Shown piece by piece: positions 1 through 8,699 of a stretch of DNA of 64,000 bases (positions are counted from its first letter, which is position 1; every line of letters begins with the position of its first letter). Origin of the DNA: Peptococcaceae bacterium (lineage in GTDB: Bacteria > Bacillota > Peptococcia > Peptococcales > Peptococcaceae); NCBI GenBank assembly GCA_017399005.1, contig JAFQEO010000035.1, positions 124,001 to 188,000 on the forward strand. The letters run 5' to 3'. Position numbers and translations under genes: made by a program. The notes under the pieces were generated by a model. That model was given only the letters and a program-made list of their open reading frames with translations, was not told where the DNA came from and ran no database searches.

Positions 1-2
1 AT

Positions 3-56
3 GTGAAACCAGAACCGAAAAAACCGGCAGGTCTGAAAGATTTGTTTAAATTCTAG
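3..56 (+). CDS. C-terminal end of a protein that starts before the window
   Basis: An open frame enters from the left edge and stops with TAG at 54-56, leaving 17 residues rich in Lys and Pro and ending in LKDLFKF. A Pro/Lys linker followed by a short amphipathic tail is a believable protein end, and the next gene is co-directional 60 bp later. Another frame is open over the same bases until 49, so the frame choice is a judgement. No function can be read. Confidence 0.4.
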   Translation: MKPEPKKPAGLKDLFKF

Positions 57-116
57 CAAGCAATGAAACAAATAATACAAAAATTTGCGTAAAGCGCACA
101 AAAGGAGAACGAGTGT

Positions 117-1019
117 ATGAAAAAGTGGTTATCAATCTTACTGGTGTTTATGATGATGTTTACCTTAACAGCCTGTGGTGGCGGCGGTGGAGAAGCTGAC
201 CAGCAGGAGGCAAACAATAATGAAGCTGTGGAACAGCCAGCGGATGAGAACGCACCGGTAAGCAGTATCAGCTTAGCAGCTGATAAAGGCTCTTACTGGA
301 GTATGGATGCCGCGGACGCTCAGGAACTACTTGTTTCTATGGGTTTACCGGAATATCCAGACGGCGAGATTATCTATGGCAGTCAGTTTGAATCGGACAA
401 CAGCGGTACCATTTATATCAATAATACAAGCCTAGATGCGTGCGTAAGCTATTGTGAATCCATTGCGAATGTATCTCCTGCTTATGCAGAGAGCAATTCC
501 AACGGCGAGTACCTCAAATATGAGTTTGCAAACGATAACTACGAGTTTGTAGTGAAATACTTTGCAGCAGCGCAGGAACGTTCTTACAAACGCAATGGCG
601 AGCCGGTAAAAGACACCTGGCAGGCTGAAATTGACTTTACACCAGTTGTAAATGATGAGCCAGCCGGTTCGGCAATTGCAGACGGATGGGAAATCCCGGA
701 ATATCCATACGGTGAAGTTGTTTATACCGAATACGATGAAAACGGCGCAGTTGTTTCTCTGTACATCAATAATACAACCGTTGAAGAATGTCACGAATAC
801 TGCATTGATGTAGAGAATAAAGGCTTTATGGAAGTAACAAACAATGATATTCATGTAGATTCCGACGGATTAGGCAACTATATGCATTACATTGCAATGC
901 ATCCATCCAGCTATATCAATTATGAAATCAGCTATGAATATGATGGAATGGAACATACCGTAGCAACTCCAGACGGCGAAGTTCCGTATCAGTTGGTAAT
1001 CAGCAACAGAGGGAAATAA
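117..1019 (+). CDS. secreted lipoprotein with two copies of a Cys-containing repeat
   Basis: The 300-residue product begins with a lipoprotein signal peptide: MKKW, a hydrophobic stretch, then lipobox LTAC at residues 17-20 followed by Gly. It should be lipid-anchored outside the membrane. An acidic Gln/Asn/Glu-rich linker follows. The rest holds two related units: PEYPDGEIIY then IYINNTSLDACVSYC, and PEYPYGEVVY then LYINNTTVEECHEYC, each with a Cys pair three residues apart. The start is set by AAAGGAG ten bases before ATG. It heads a run of five co-directional genes. I do not recognise the family. Function is unknown; the duplicated unit could be a binding domain (inference). Confidence 0.85.
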   Translation: MKKWLSILLVFMMMFTLTACGGGGGEADQQEANNNEAVEQPADENAPVSSISLAADKGSYWSMDAADAQELLVSMGLPEYPDGEIIYGSQFESDNSGTIYINNTSLDACVSYCESIANVSPAYAESNSNGEYLKYEFANDNYEFVVKYFAAAQERSYKRNGEPVKDTWQAEIDFTPVVNDEPAGSAIADGWEIPEYPYGEVVYTEYDENGAVVSLYINNTTVEECHEYCIDVENKGFMEVTNNDIHVDSDGLGNYMHYIAMHPSSYINYEISYEYDGMEHTVATPDGEVPYQLVISNRGK

Positions 1020-1057
1020 GAGTCAGACAGATAAGCGAATAAAAGGAGGACAACACT

Positions 1058-1582
1058 ATGACAATGAAGAAATCGTTATCGATGTTACTGGTGCTGATGA
1101 TGGTATTCTCCTTAACCGCCTGTGGCGGAAACAACGCCGACCAGCAGGAAGCAAATAATAACGAGGCAGTGGAACAGCAGCCTGTAGCAAGTGAACAGGA
1201 CTACGATAATGTGGGGTTCACAAAAGCGCAGCGTCAGGTGATTGCGGAAGAGATCGGCATCACCACCGAGGGTGAAAAAGTGGTGTTCATGTATGAAGTA
1301 GAAGAAGGCGATGAGGTTATCTACTTTGACGTATACGATGAATTCACTGGAACAAGCTCCCGCTATACCGACTATCGCTTCTGCCTGAATGAAGAAGCAT
1401 ACGAAGGCGAACAGCACGACATGGTTGACAGCTATGAAGACCTGACCGAAGTAAAAGGCGACCTGTATCTGTACGGCAGTGAAGAAGCAGATTTCAGCTG
1501 GTCTGGCAGCTATGAAGATCTCGTTGCTTATTATGATGAACGCTACAGACCTTACAATACGGACTATTTAATCGTTGAATAA
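1058..1582 (+). CDS. secreted lipoprotein, acidic
   Basis: The 174-residue product has a signal peptide with lipobox LTAC and a GGNN tether. Its linker (ADQQEANNNEAVEQQ) is nearly the same as in the lipoproteins before and after it. The mature part is acidic and rich in Asp, Glu and Tyr, with no motif I recognise. AAAGGAGG precedes ATG by about ten bases. The 38-base gap to the preceding gene fits one operon. The shared signal and linker with unrelated mature domains suggest secretion and anchoring sequences copied onto different domains. Surface location is well supported; function is unknown. Confidence 0.82.
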   Translation: MTMKKSLSMLLVLMMVFSLTACGGNNADQQEANNNEAVEQQPVASEQDYDNVGFTKAQRQVIAEEIGITTEGEKVVFMYEVEEGDEVIYFDVYDEFTGTSSRYTDYRFCLNEEAYEGEQHDMVDSYEDLTEVKGDLYLYGSEEADFSWSGSYEDLVAYYDERYRPYNTDYLIVE

Positions 1583-1625
1583 CACAAAGATAATGTAAAT
1601 CGAGATACAAAAGGAGGACGAGTGT

Positions 1626-2300
1626 ATGAAAAAGTGGTTATCAATCTTACTGGTGTTTATGATGATGTTTACCTTAACAGCCTGCGGTGGCGGCGGAGAA
1701 GCTAACCAGCAGGAAGCAAACAATAATGAAGCTGTGGAACAGCAGCAGGAAGAGCAACAGCAGGAAGTGGAATTGAGTCCGTGGCTGAAAACCAAAACCG
1801 GTCAGTTCTACAGCCAGTTTAAAGACGGTAAGATGTATATGAAATACGAAACCGAATATGAGGGCATGGCTATGCAGATGATTTCTGCAACCAGCGGCGA
1901 TAAAACCTATTCGGAAACCCTGATTGACGGGCAGCGCACCGGCACAAGCCTGATGATTGGCGAAGATATGTACGCAATCGACCACGGCAGCAAAATGATT
2001 GTGAAGATGTCTCTGGAGGCAAATGCACAGCAGATGGTAGATGTTATGCTGGATGAGGAAGATGTGGATCCGGCTAGCGTTGTAAACGGCACATACACTG
2101 TGGATGGTAAAACCTACGAAACCGAAGAATGGATTATGGAAGATGCCAAAACCATCCTGTGTTTCGATGGGAAAGACCTGGCTTACATGGTAGGCGTTTA
2201 CGGGGAAGATGAAATGATTCTGAAGGTTCTGGAAATCTCCGACAAGGTGGATGACTCCCTGTTTGAACTGCCGGAAGGCTACCAGATGATGGAAATGTAA
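1626..2300 (+). CDS. secreted lipoprotein with LolA/DUF-like beta domain
   Basis: The 224-residue product has the lipobox LTAC. Its first 24 codons, and the ribosome binding site before them, are nearly identical in DNA to those of the gene at 117. After a Gln/Glu-rich linker, residues about 55-220 alternate short polar beta strands and read like small lipoproteins with a LolA-type half-barrel (YMKYETEY..., DKTYSETLIDG..., VDGKTYETEEW...). That reading is from general appearance only. AAAGGAGG sets the start. It is the last of three lipoprotein genes and lies 12 bp before a zinc-ribbon gene, probably in the same transcript. Confidence 0.82.
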   Translation: MKKWLSILLVFMMMFTLTACGGGGEANQQEANNNEAVEQQQEEQQQEVELSPWLKTKTGQFYSQFKDGKMYMKYETEYEGMAMQMISATSGDKTYSETLIDGQRTGTSLMIGEDMYAIDHGSKMIVKMSLEANAQQMVDVMLDEEDVDPASVVNGTYTVDGKTYETEEWIMEDAKTILCFDGKDLAYMVGVYGEDEMILKVLEISDKVDDSLFELPEGYQMMEM

Positions 2301-2312
2301 GTAGGTGATACT

Positions 2313-2867
2313 ATGGCAAGATTCTGTACCGGATGCGGCAGTGAATTAAACGATAATGCTTCGTTCTGCACAAACTGCGGCAAGGCATTTGACACACAGC
2401 AGACAGCACAAAATACCATGCAGACTCCTGCAGCACCACAGGCACCAAAAGCAAAGGCGCAGCCTGCAGCACAGCCGGTTTATGCACCGGTTCCAAATAC
2501 AGGTGTGGTAGGCACCGGATATTATTTCGGTATGATGCTGCTGTTTGCAATACCGGTTATCGGGTGGATTCTCTGCCTGGTAACTGCCTTAAGCAATAAA
2601 AATCAGAGCAAGAAGAATTTTGCAAAAGCAATGTTAATCTGGCTGATTATCGGGTTGATATTATCCATCGCCATGTTCTTTGCAGTACAATGGGTGACTG
2701 CTGTGGTGGTAGATTCGGTAAATGCCTATGCGGCAGAAATGACCGGTGGCATGATGGGCGAAATAGGAAGCCTGGACGAATTGATTGAACTGATGCAGCA
2801 GATGGAAAACATGGAAGGCTTGGAAAATATGGATTTGACACAGCTGGAAGGGCTGATGCAGCAATAA
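2313..2867 (+). CDS. zinc-ribbon membrane protein
   Basis: The 184-residue product opens with a zinc ribbon (FCTGCGSEL then FCTNCGKAF), that is, two CxxC pairs about 13 residues apart as in the zinc-ribbon domains common in Bacillota membrane proteins. An Ala/Pro/Gln-rich linker follows. There are two membrane segments, about residues 70-94 and 104-133, and then a Met/Glu-rich amphipathic tail. The ribosome binding site is GTAGGTG before ATG. Its stop codon touches the ParB-type site at 2868. Function is unknown; the ribbon probably faces the cytoplasm (inference). Confidence 0.8.
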   Translation: MARFCTGCGSELNDNASFCTNCGKAFDTQQTAQNTMQTPAAPQAPKAKAQPAAQPVYAPVPNTGVVGTGYYFGMMLLFAIPVIGWILCLVTALSNKNQSKKNFAKAMLIWLIIGLILSIAMFFAVQWVTAVVVDSVNAYAAEMTGGMMGEIGSLDELIELMQQMENMEGLENMDLTQLEGLMQQ

Positions 2868-2883
2868 TGTTTCACGTGAAACA
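2868..2883. promoter_or_regulatory. parS: parS site (ParB/Spo0J binding site)
   Basis: A perfect 16-bp palindrome, TGTTTCACGTGAAACA, begins on the base after the stop codon of the zinc-ribbon gene. It matches the conserved ParB recognition sequence of Bacillota (consensus TGTTNCACGTGAAACA). ParB loads here, spreads, and recruits SMC for origin segregation. Identical sites lie at 11724 and 55364. In studied species most such sites sit near oriC. Confidence 0.92.
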
Positions 2884-2911
2884 ATGTAGATGAGATAAAG
2901 GAGGAATACTT

Positions 2912-3901
2912 ATGGCATTCTGTATGAATTGTGGTTCTCAACTTCCTGACGGCAGCAGATTCTGTGGTAACTGCGGATCTCCGCAGGGTGAGGTGGCTCC
3001 TGCTCCACAGGCGATGGGCGGGCAGGCTCCGATGGCCCCAAATCCAAACCTGATGCAGAAAAACGGCATCACTTTTACCAAAGCTGACGTGATTGATTTT
3101 GAAATCTTTGGCGATGATTTACAGCTGGTGGAAATTGTGCTGGACCCTGGCGAAAGCGTAGTGGCCGAAGCCGGTGCAATGAACTATATGGATGCACATA
3201 TCAAGATGGAAACTATCTTTGGTGATGGCAGTGGCGCCGATGCCGGCAAAGGGCTGGGCGGTATGCTGATGAGTGCCGGTAAACGGGCATTAACCGGTGA
3301 AGGGCTGTTTATGACGGTATTCCAGAATGCGGACCCTCAACGCACTGCAAAAGTGGCCTTTGCGTCTCCGTATCCGGGCAAAATCATTCCAGTGGATCTG
3401 GACACCTTCGACCAGACACTGATTTGCCAGAAATCCGCGTTCCTGTGTGCAGCAAAAGGTGTAAATGTGAGCATCCACTTCCAGAAAAAACTGGGCGCCG
3501 GGTTATTTGGCGGAGAAGGGTTTATCATGCAGCGCTTAACCGGTGACGGCATTGTGTTCCTGAATGCCGGTGGCACCATTATTAAAAAAACACTGGAAGC
3601 TGGCGAAATGCTGAAAATTGATACCGGCTGTCTGGTGGCAATGAGTGAAACGGTAGATTACGATGTTGCATTACAGAACGATATCAAAAACGGGCTGTTA
3701 GGCGGCGAGGGTCTGTTCCTGGCAACTCTGACCGGGCCTGGCGAAGTATGGCTGCAGTCTCTGCCATTCAGCCGCATGGCCGATGAAATCATCAAGGCAA
3801 GCCGCAGCAACAATAAAGAAGAAAACAGCGGTATCAATAATCCGCTGAACGAAGTAACCGGCGGTTTAAGCGGTGCATTAGGCGGGCTGTTTAAAATCTA
3901 A
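2912..3901 (+). CDS. zinc-ribbon protein with AIM24 (TIGR00266) domain
   Basis: The 329-residue product starts with a zinc ribbon (FCMNCGSQL then FCGNCGSPQ). From about residue 55 it has the AIM24-type beta-rich fold, recognised by ESVVAEAGAMNYMDAHI, Gly-rich turns (GLFGGEGFIMQRLTGDG) and LLGGEGLFLATLTGPGEVWLQS. The N-terminal ribbon fusion also occurs in other Bacillota. The biochemical role of bacterial AIM24 proteins is not established; the name comes from a mitochondrial protein. The start has AAAGGAGG eight bases before ATG. It follows the parS site and ends this gene run before a strong terminator. Confidence 0.88.
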   Translation: MAFCMNCGSQLPDGSRFCGNCGSPQGEVAPAPQAMGGQAPMAPNPNLMQKNGITFTKADVIDFEIFGDDLQLVEIVLDPGESVVAEAGAMNYMDAHIKMETIFGDGSGADAGKGLGGMLMSAGKRALTGEGLFMTVFQNADPQRTAKVAFASPYPGKIIPVDLDTFDQTLICQKSAFLCAAKGVNVSIHFQKKLGAGLFGGEGFIMQRLTGDGIVFLNAGGTIIKKTLEAGEMLKIDTGCLVAMSETVDYDVALQNDIKNGLLGGEGLFLATLTGPGEVWLQSLPFSRMADEIIKASRSNNKEENSGINNPLNEVTGGLSGALGGLFKI

Positions 3902-3927
3902 CATACCAAACCTCTTTTAAGTAGTAG

Positions 3928-3973
3928 AAAAAAAGGATGACTACCCTGAATTTCGGAGCTGTCATCCTTTTTT
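3928..3973 (+). terminator. Rho-independent terminator
   Basis: The arms AAAGGATGAC and GTCATCCTTT pair around a 19-base loop, with A-rich DNA before and a T run after. The hairpin can work in both directions. It closes the lipoprotein/zinc-ribbon run. Confidence 0.88.
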
Positions 3974-4013
3974 ATGTTTATGTTCTTATTGTATTATATG
4001 ATTAATAAAAAAC

Positions 4014-4199
4014 AGAGAGCGTGTATTATGCAGGAACGAATTCTGTTTACGATGGACATTTGCTTGATTGTTTCATGCGTGAAAGACGAAGTCTTGCAAA
4101 GCGAAACAATCAAGCATAAGCATAGCTGTATCCATATCTCTTAGAGGGAATCAATGTCCAGCATTAAACAGAAGAGTGGGGTGCATAAACACGCTCTCT
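4014..4199 (+). repeat. fold-back intergenic element, subfamily I, copy A
   Basis: This 186-bp imperfect palindrome lies between two convergent genes. From outside in, AGAGAGCGTGT pairs with ACACGCTCTCT, TTCTGTTTA and GGACATT pair with AATGTCC and TAAACAGAA, CTTGATTGTTTC pairs with GAAACAATCAAG, and AGAC-GAA-GTCT forms the tip. The inner 140 bp match copies B (9886) and C (14401); the outer arms do not. It carries the GAATTC-GATGGAC box and the GCGTG...CAAAGC core. No open frame, transposase or tRNA-like feature is inside. The neighbouring + gene has its own terminator, so termination is not its only possible role. Confidence 0.85.
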
Positions 4200-4210
4200 C
4201 AGGTAAAGGT

Positions 4211-4678
4211 TTACTCATTTGGTGCGTAGTCAAATCCGGCGAACATGCCGAATTTGATTACCGGCTGGGTGGCATAGCGGGCACTAAAATCCTTTTTAGC
4301 CTGTGCGATGGCTTCTTTTTCGCTCATGCCTTCTGCAAGATGCTGTGTTTTCTGTTTTTCTTTAAAGGCTTTTGCAAAGTCCTCGCATACATAGACCTTT
4401 TTGTAAGCTTTATAAAGTTTCTGCTGCACTAAAAAACGGTAGCTGCCCGACTGTTCTTTATATTCAATCTCGCCGCGATGCACGCTGATTTCTTTATATT
4501 CCCGGTCATCCTCGCTGAAGCTTGCCCACAGTTTTTCCGCATCGGCAATTGCATCCTCTTTGTTCTGATAATACACGATAGTTGTTTCATGGTCGGTCAT
4601 ATCCCGGTTTTCCACAGTGTAAAGCTGCACACCTGCATAATTATCACCTAACATTGCTAATACGCTTTCAAAATCCAT
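4211..4678 (-). CDS. hypothetical cytoplasmic protein
   Basis: The 155-residue product has no signal peptide or membrane segment. It is rich in Lys, Glu, Tyr and Ala, with long predicted helices in the second half (FAKAFKEKQKTQ..., MSEKEAIAQAKKDF) and a start (MDFESVLAMLGDNYAG) that looks globular. AGGAGG eight bases before ATG supports the start. It is a single leftward gene between the hairpin element and the rightward rarA, so it is probably expressed alone. I do not recognise the family. Confidence 0.8.
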   Translation of the reverse strand: MDFESVLAMLGDNYAGVQLYTVENRDMTDHETTIVYYQNKEDAIADAEKLWASFSEDDREYKEISVHRGEIEYKEQSGSYRFLVQQKLYKAYKKVYVCEDFAKAFKEKQKTQHLAEGMSEKEAIAQAKKDFSARYATQPVIKFGMFAGFDYAPNE

Positions 4679-4839
4679 ATATGATTCCTCCTTATAAATT
4701 ATACAATCGGGACGCCTCGGCTGCCCGTAACATTCTGTTATGTTTTATTCTTACCCTCAATCCTCGTTACTCTAACATAAAAATGCCGTATAGACGGATG
4801 GATACGGAACATGATAAAATAACAGACAGGTGATGCAAA

Positions 4840-6168
4840 ATGACATTGTTTGATAATAATCTGTTTGATACAAATAAAAAAGAGACCTTGCAGAAAAATG
4901 CGCCGCTGGCACAGAGAATGCGTCCGCAGACATTAGATGAAATTTTAGGGCAGGAGCATATTATCGGGCCGGGCAAATTACTGCGCCGTGCCATTGAAAC
5001 CGATAAGCTTTCGTCGCTGATTTTCTGGGGCACACCGGGCTGCGGAAAAACCACAATTGCCTCGGTAATAGCCAATGTAACCAATAAATTTTATGCCAGC
5101 CTCAATGCGGTAACCGACGGCGTGGCTGATTTACGCAAAGTAACGGCTGCGGCCGAGGAAAATCTGGCCATGTACGGACGGCAGACCATCCTCTTTATCG
5201 ATGAAATTCACCGCTTTAACAAAGGGCAGCAGGATGCGCTGCTTCCATCTGTAGAAAAAGGCCTGATTGTGTTAATCGGTGCTACTACACAGAATCCGTA
5301 TTTCAGCCTCAATCCGGCGCTGTTATCACGCTCCATGGTGTTTGAGCTGAAACCTCTGCAGAAATCGGATATCGAAACAATTCTGCGTCGAAGCTGTGAA
5401 GATGTAAAGCGGGGTCTCGGTACCTATCAGCTCAATGTAACACAGGAGGCTATCGACCATTTATGTAACTGCAGCCGGGGCGATGCCCGCATTGCGTTAA
5501 ACGGTCTGGAACTGGCAGTTCTGTCAAGCCGGCCAAATGAAGAGGGCATTCGTGTTATCGATTTATCGGTAGTAGAAGAATCGGTTCAACGCCCGGCAAT
5601 TGTATACGATAATACCGGTGATGACCATTATGACATTATTTCGGCATTTATTAAAAGTATGCGAGGCTCTGACCCCGATGCAGCGGTTTATTATCTGGCT
5701 CGTATGCTGGATGCCGGTGAAGACCCGATGTTTATCGCACGTCGTATTGTTATCCATGCCTGTGAAGATGTAGGTCTTGCCGATCCGCATGCGCTTCAGG
5801 TGGCACAGAGTGCCGCTTCTGCGGTGCAGTTTATCGGTATGCCGGAAGGGCGCATTATTTTAGCTGAGGCTGCAATTTATGTGGCAAAGGCTCCAAAAAG
5901 CAACAGCGTTATCTGTGCCATTGATTCTGCACTGTCGCAGGTGCGGAGCGGCAAAAACGGGCCAGTGCCCGACCATTTAAAAGACAGTCACTATGCCGGA
6001 GCAAAACAGCTGGGGCATGGTGTCGGGTATCAGTATCCGCATGATGACCCGAGTGGCTGGGTTCCGCAGCAATATCTGCCGAATAATTTAGCCGATGCGG
6101 TGTTTTACAGAGAAAATCCGCGTGATTATAAAGGTTTTACCAAACCGGAAAAGGGGAGAGGTAGATGA
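4840..6168 (+). CDS. rarA: replication-associated recombination protein A (AAA+ ATPase)
   Basis: The 442-residue product is full length for RarA/MgsA, a clamp-loader-like AAA+ ATPase that acts at stalled replication forks. Walker A is GTPGCGKT at residues 64-71 and Walker B LFIDEIHRF at 118-126. The conserved opening APLAQRMRPQTLDEILGQEH precedes them, and the C-terminal half has the family's tetramerisation and fork-binding region (DHLKDSHYAGAKQLGHG). AGGTGATG precedes ATG. The stop overlaps the mnmA start by four bases (ATGA), so the two are translationally coupled. Confidence 0.95.
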   Translation: MTLFDNNLFDTNKKETLQKNAPLAQRMRPQTLDEILGQEHIIGPGKLLRRAIETDKLSSLIFWGTPGCGKTTIASVIANVTNKFYASLNAVTDGVADLRKVTAAAEENLAMYGRQTILFIDEIHRFNKGQQDALLPSVEKGLIVLIGATTQNPYFSLNPALLSRSMVFELKPLQKSDIETILRRSCEDVKRGLGTYQLNVTQEAIDHLCNCSRGDARIALNGLELAVLSSRPNEEGIRVIDLSVVEESVQRPAIVYDNTGDDHYDIISAFIKSMRGSDPDAAVYYLARMLDAGEDPMFIARRIVIHACEDVGLADPHALQVAQSAASAVQFIGMPEGRIILAEAAIYVAKAPKSNSVICAIDSALSQVRSGKNGPVPDHLKDSHYAGAKQLGHGVGYQYPHDDPSGWVPQQYLPNNLADAVFYRENPRDYKGFTKPEKGRGR

Positions 6169-7238
6169 GTCAGAAAAAACCGGTGGTCGCTCTCGGCATG
6201 AGCGGTGGGGTAGACAGTTCTGTGGCAGTTCATTTGCTGCAGCAGGCTGGATATGAAGTGCACGGTATCCATATGCTGATGATTCCTGAGAAATTTCAGC
6301 CAAATTCCGGTGCTGTAAGCGATGCAAAAACTGTTGCAGAACAGTTTCGAATTAAATTCACTGTACTAGATGTAAGAGATAAATTTGAAGAATGTATTAT
6401 ACAACAGTTTGGAAAAGAATATTCTGATGGTAGAACACCAAATCCTTGTATAAATTGCAATCAACAGCTTAAATTCGGACTTTTTGCTGATGCTGCAAAA
6501 AATATTGGTGCCGATTATATTAGTACAGGTCATTATGTTCGAACTGAAATTTTTGAAAATGGCCATAAACTGTTTCATAAAGCAGTGGATGCCAAAAAAG
6601 ATCAGAGCTATTTTCTGTCACTGGTATCGCCAGATGTGTTAGACCGCTGCATTTTTCCACTGGGCGAACTGACAAAAGATCAGGTGCGTGAAATTGCAAA
6701 AGAGATTGGCCTGCACGTGGCGGAAAAAGGAGACAGTCAGGAAATCTGTTTCATTCCGGATAACGATTACAAAGCATTCTTAAAACAGATTCTGCCGCCC
6801 AAAGCATTCCGGAAAGGCAAAGTATATCATGCTGATGGACGATTATTAGGTAATCATGATGGGATTCAGAATTACACCATCGGCCAGCGAAAAGGGCTGG
6901 GGATTGCTCTGGGAAAACCGGCTTATGTGGTTCAGCTGGATGCAAAGAAAAACACCGTGATTCTGGGGGATAATGAGCATCTGCTTCATAATCAGCTTAC
7001 AGCGAGCCGGAATAATTATTTTGTGGAGCTTCCTCTGGAAACACCTGTGCAGGTCGATGCAAAAATCCGTTATCGGGCGCAGGCAGCACCGGCAGAATTA
7101 ATCTGCCATGCCGATGGCACATCCACGGTAACATTTAACGATGCACAGCGGGCTATTACACCGGGGCAGTGTGTGGCTTACTACAAAGGCGATGCGTTAA
7201 TCGGCGGCGGGATGATTGAAACCGCACAGACCGTGTAA
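6165..7238 (+). CDS. mnmA: tRNA-specific 2-thiouridylase
   Basis: The 357-residue product is full length for MnmA, which thiolates U34 of tRNA-Lys, Glu and Gln using ATP and a sulfur relay. The PP-loop SGGVDSS is at residues 13-19. NPCINCN gives the catalytic Cys98, and GDSQEICFIP holds the partner Cys195. The NYTIGQRKGLGI segment and C-terminal beta barrel are present. It overlaps rarA by four bases. Bases about 6310-6575 are visibly poorer in GC than the rest of the gene and use ATA, AGA and CTA codons that are otherwise scarce here, although the protein is intact. Confidence 0.96.
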   Translation: MSQKKPVVALGMSGGVDSSVAVHLLQQAGYEVHGIHMLMIPEKFQPNSGAVSDAKTVAEQFRIKFTVLDVRDKFEECIIQQFGKEYSDGRTPNPCINCNQQLKFGLFADAAKNIGADYISTGHYVRTEIFENGHKLFHKAVDAKKDQSYFLSLVSPDVLDRCIFPLGELTKDQVREIAKEIGLHVAEKGDSQEICFIPDNDYKAFLKQILPPKAFRKGKVYHADGRLLGNHDGIQNYTIGQRKGLGIALGKPAYVVQLDAKKNTVILGDNEHLLHNQLTASRNNYFVELPLETPVQVDAKIRYRAQAAPAELICHADGTSTVTFNDAQRAITPGQCVAYYKGDALIGGGMIETAQTV

Positions 7239-7267
7239 CTTATAAATTAGAAAGGGGATAATAGTAG

Positions 7268-7939
7268 ATGCGAGGTAATCTGGCAGCAAAAGCTGTTATG
7301 AAATATCTGGCAGGGCTGATACTTGTCGGTTTTCTTCTGTTTGTTCCGGCAGGAACGATTTTTTACTGGAATGGCTGGCTGTTTATCGGGCTTTTGTTTA
7401 TCCCTATGTTCTTTCTTGGGCTTGTACTGTTATGGAAAGCACCTGATTTACTGGAGAAACGTTTGAATACAAAAGAAAAAGAGAACGACCAGAAACAGGT
7501 GGTGGGTTTATCGGCGCTGATGTTTCTGGCCGGTTTTATACTGGCCGCTCTGGATTATCGATTTCAGTGGACACAGCTGCCCGGTTGGATTGTATTAATT
7601 GCCTCTGTAGTATTGCTGTTTTCTTACGGCATGTATGCCGAAGTAATGCGGGAGAATGCATATCTGTCCCGCACCGTGGAGATTCAGGAAAATCAGAAAG
7701 TTATCGACACAGGGCTTTACGGAATTGTGCGCCATCCCATGTACAGCAGCACCATTCTTTTATTTTTATCTATTCCGCTGGTTTTAGGCTCCGGCCTTGC
7801 CTTTCTGCTGTTTTTGTGTTATCCGGCATTGATTATTAAACGGATAAAAAATGAGGAAGAACTCCTGGAAGCAGGACTGACAGGATATCGCGAATACAAA
7901 CAAAAGGTAAAATATCGCCTGATACCGTTTGTGTGGTAA
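7268..7939 (+). CDS. isoprenylcysteine/phospholipid methyltransferase-family membrane protein
   Basis: The 223-residue membrane protein has about five hydrophobic segments. Its C-terminal half carries the signature of the ICMT/PEMT methyltransferase family: GLYGIVRHPMYSS at about residues 150-162, then an EEELLEAGLTGYREYKQKVKYRLIP tail. In this family these parts bind S-adenosylmethionine at the membrane face. The substrate in bacteria is usually unknown. The RBS GAAAGGGG lies ahead of ATG. It follows mnmA by 29 bp, possibly by read-through, and converges with the CDP-alcohol transferase. Confidence 0.85.
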   Translation: MRGNLAAKAVMKYLAGLILVGFLLFVPAGTIFYWNGWLFIGLLFIPMFFLGLVLLWKAPDLLEKRLNTKEKENDQKQVVGLSALMFLAGFILAALDYRFQWTQLPGWIVLIASVVLLFSYGMYAEVMRENAYLSRTVEIQENQKVIDTGLYGIVRHPMYSSTILLFLSIPLVLGSGLAFLLFLCYPALIIKRIKNEEELLEAGLTGYREYKQKVKYRLIPFVW

Positions 7940-7972
7940 AGCTATTTTCAGTTTGGGGTATTTAAAACTGGA

Positions 7973-8479
7973 CTACTTGCTTTCAAATCCTGTTGCAACA
8001 TAAAACGCTTCCTGAATTGCTGCGAATGTTGCTATGGAACATACTGCAATGGAACTGTATTTCAATTCAACAAAAGACAAGGTCAGGGGGAGAAGAAACA
8101 ATAACAATCCTGTAATCTTGTTCATTATAGTATGCAGGGATATTAACTGCTTTTTAGAAGCATATCCCCATATGATAGTACCGATTTTGATAATTGCGAT
8201 TACAACACCCCATATCCATAACCATTGAGGAAGATTAATTGCTGGCAATATTTTAATCAGAGACACTGTTACGAAAGCAAAGTCGGCTGCAGTATCGATT
8301 TTAGCCCCCGATTCACTAGTGCTGTTTGTCTTTCTTGCGATAGTACCATCTATCATGTCACTAAAACCGCAGAGGATATATACAATATAAAACTCTACTG
8401 AAAACGCAGGAAAGAACAATAACAAAACACTGCCCAGAATACGACAGCCTGTGACTATATTTGCAATATGTTTTATCAT
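7973..8479 (-). CDS. CDP-alcohol phosphatidyltransferase family protein
   Basis: The 168-residue membrane protein has the complete family motif D-x2-DG-x2-AR-x8-G-x3-D-x3-D at residues 41-66 (DMIDGTIAR...G...D...D). These enzymes transfer a phosphatidyl group from a CDP-lipid to an alcohol such as glycerol-3-phosphate, serine or inositol; the acceptor cannot be told here. I chose the ATG at 8479 because TAGGAGA lies seven bases before it. An upstream ATG at 8521 would add 14 polar residues without a good ribosome site. It stands alone, convergent with the methyltransferase gene. Confidence 0.88.
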   Translation of the reverse strand: MIKHIANIVTGCRILGSVLLLFFPAFSVEFYIVYILCGFSDMIDGTIARKTNSTSESGAKIDTAADFAFVTVSLIKILPAINLPQWLWIWGVVIAIIKIGTIIWGYASKKQLISLHTIMNKITGLLLFLLPLTLSFVELKYSSIAVCSIATFAAIQEAFYVATGFESK

Positions 8480-8598
8480 CGGTTCTCCTAAAATTCTGAA
8501 TTTTTTTGATCTGTTTGACAAATTCCAGTTTGTCTCACTCTTTTTATATTATAGCACACTTTTTTAACTGTATCGTTTTGAAAAGATTGAACAATACG

Positions 8599-8632
8599 AA
8601 AAAAGGCAGCAACGACTGGGTTGCTGCCTTTT
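8599..8632 (-). terminator. terminator for the small-protein operon
   Basis: AAAGGCAGCAAC and GTTGCTGCCTTT form a perfect 12-bp stem with a six-base loop. Read leftward it ends in TTTTTTCG. It lies 68 bp after the stop of the last small leftward gene. Confidence 0.88.
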
Positions 8633-8699
8633 GTGTTTGTGTTCAGTTATTTTTTTGTCATCACCGGCATACAGTGATAGAAACAGGCTGAGTTATTGC

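Noticed and set aside
4014-4199. Fold-back element considered as a plain terminator
   Set aside because: The upstream gene already has a terminator at 3928, the element is far longer than needed, lacks T runs at its ends, and is shared in sequence with distant loci.
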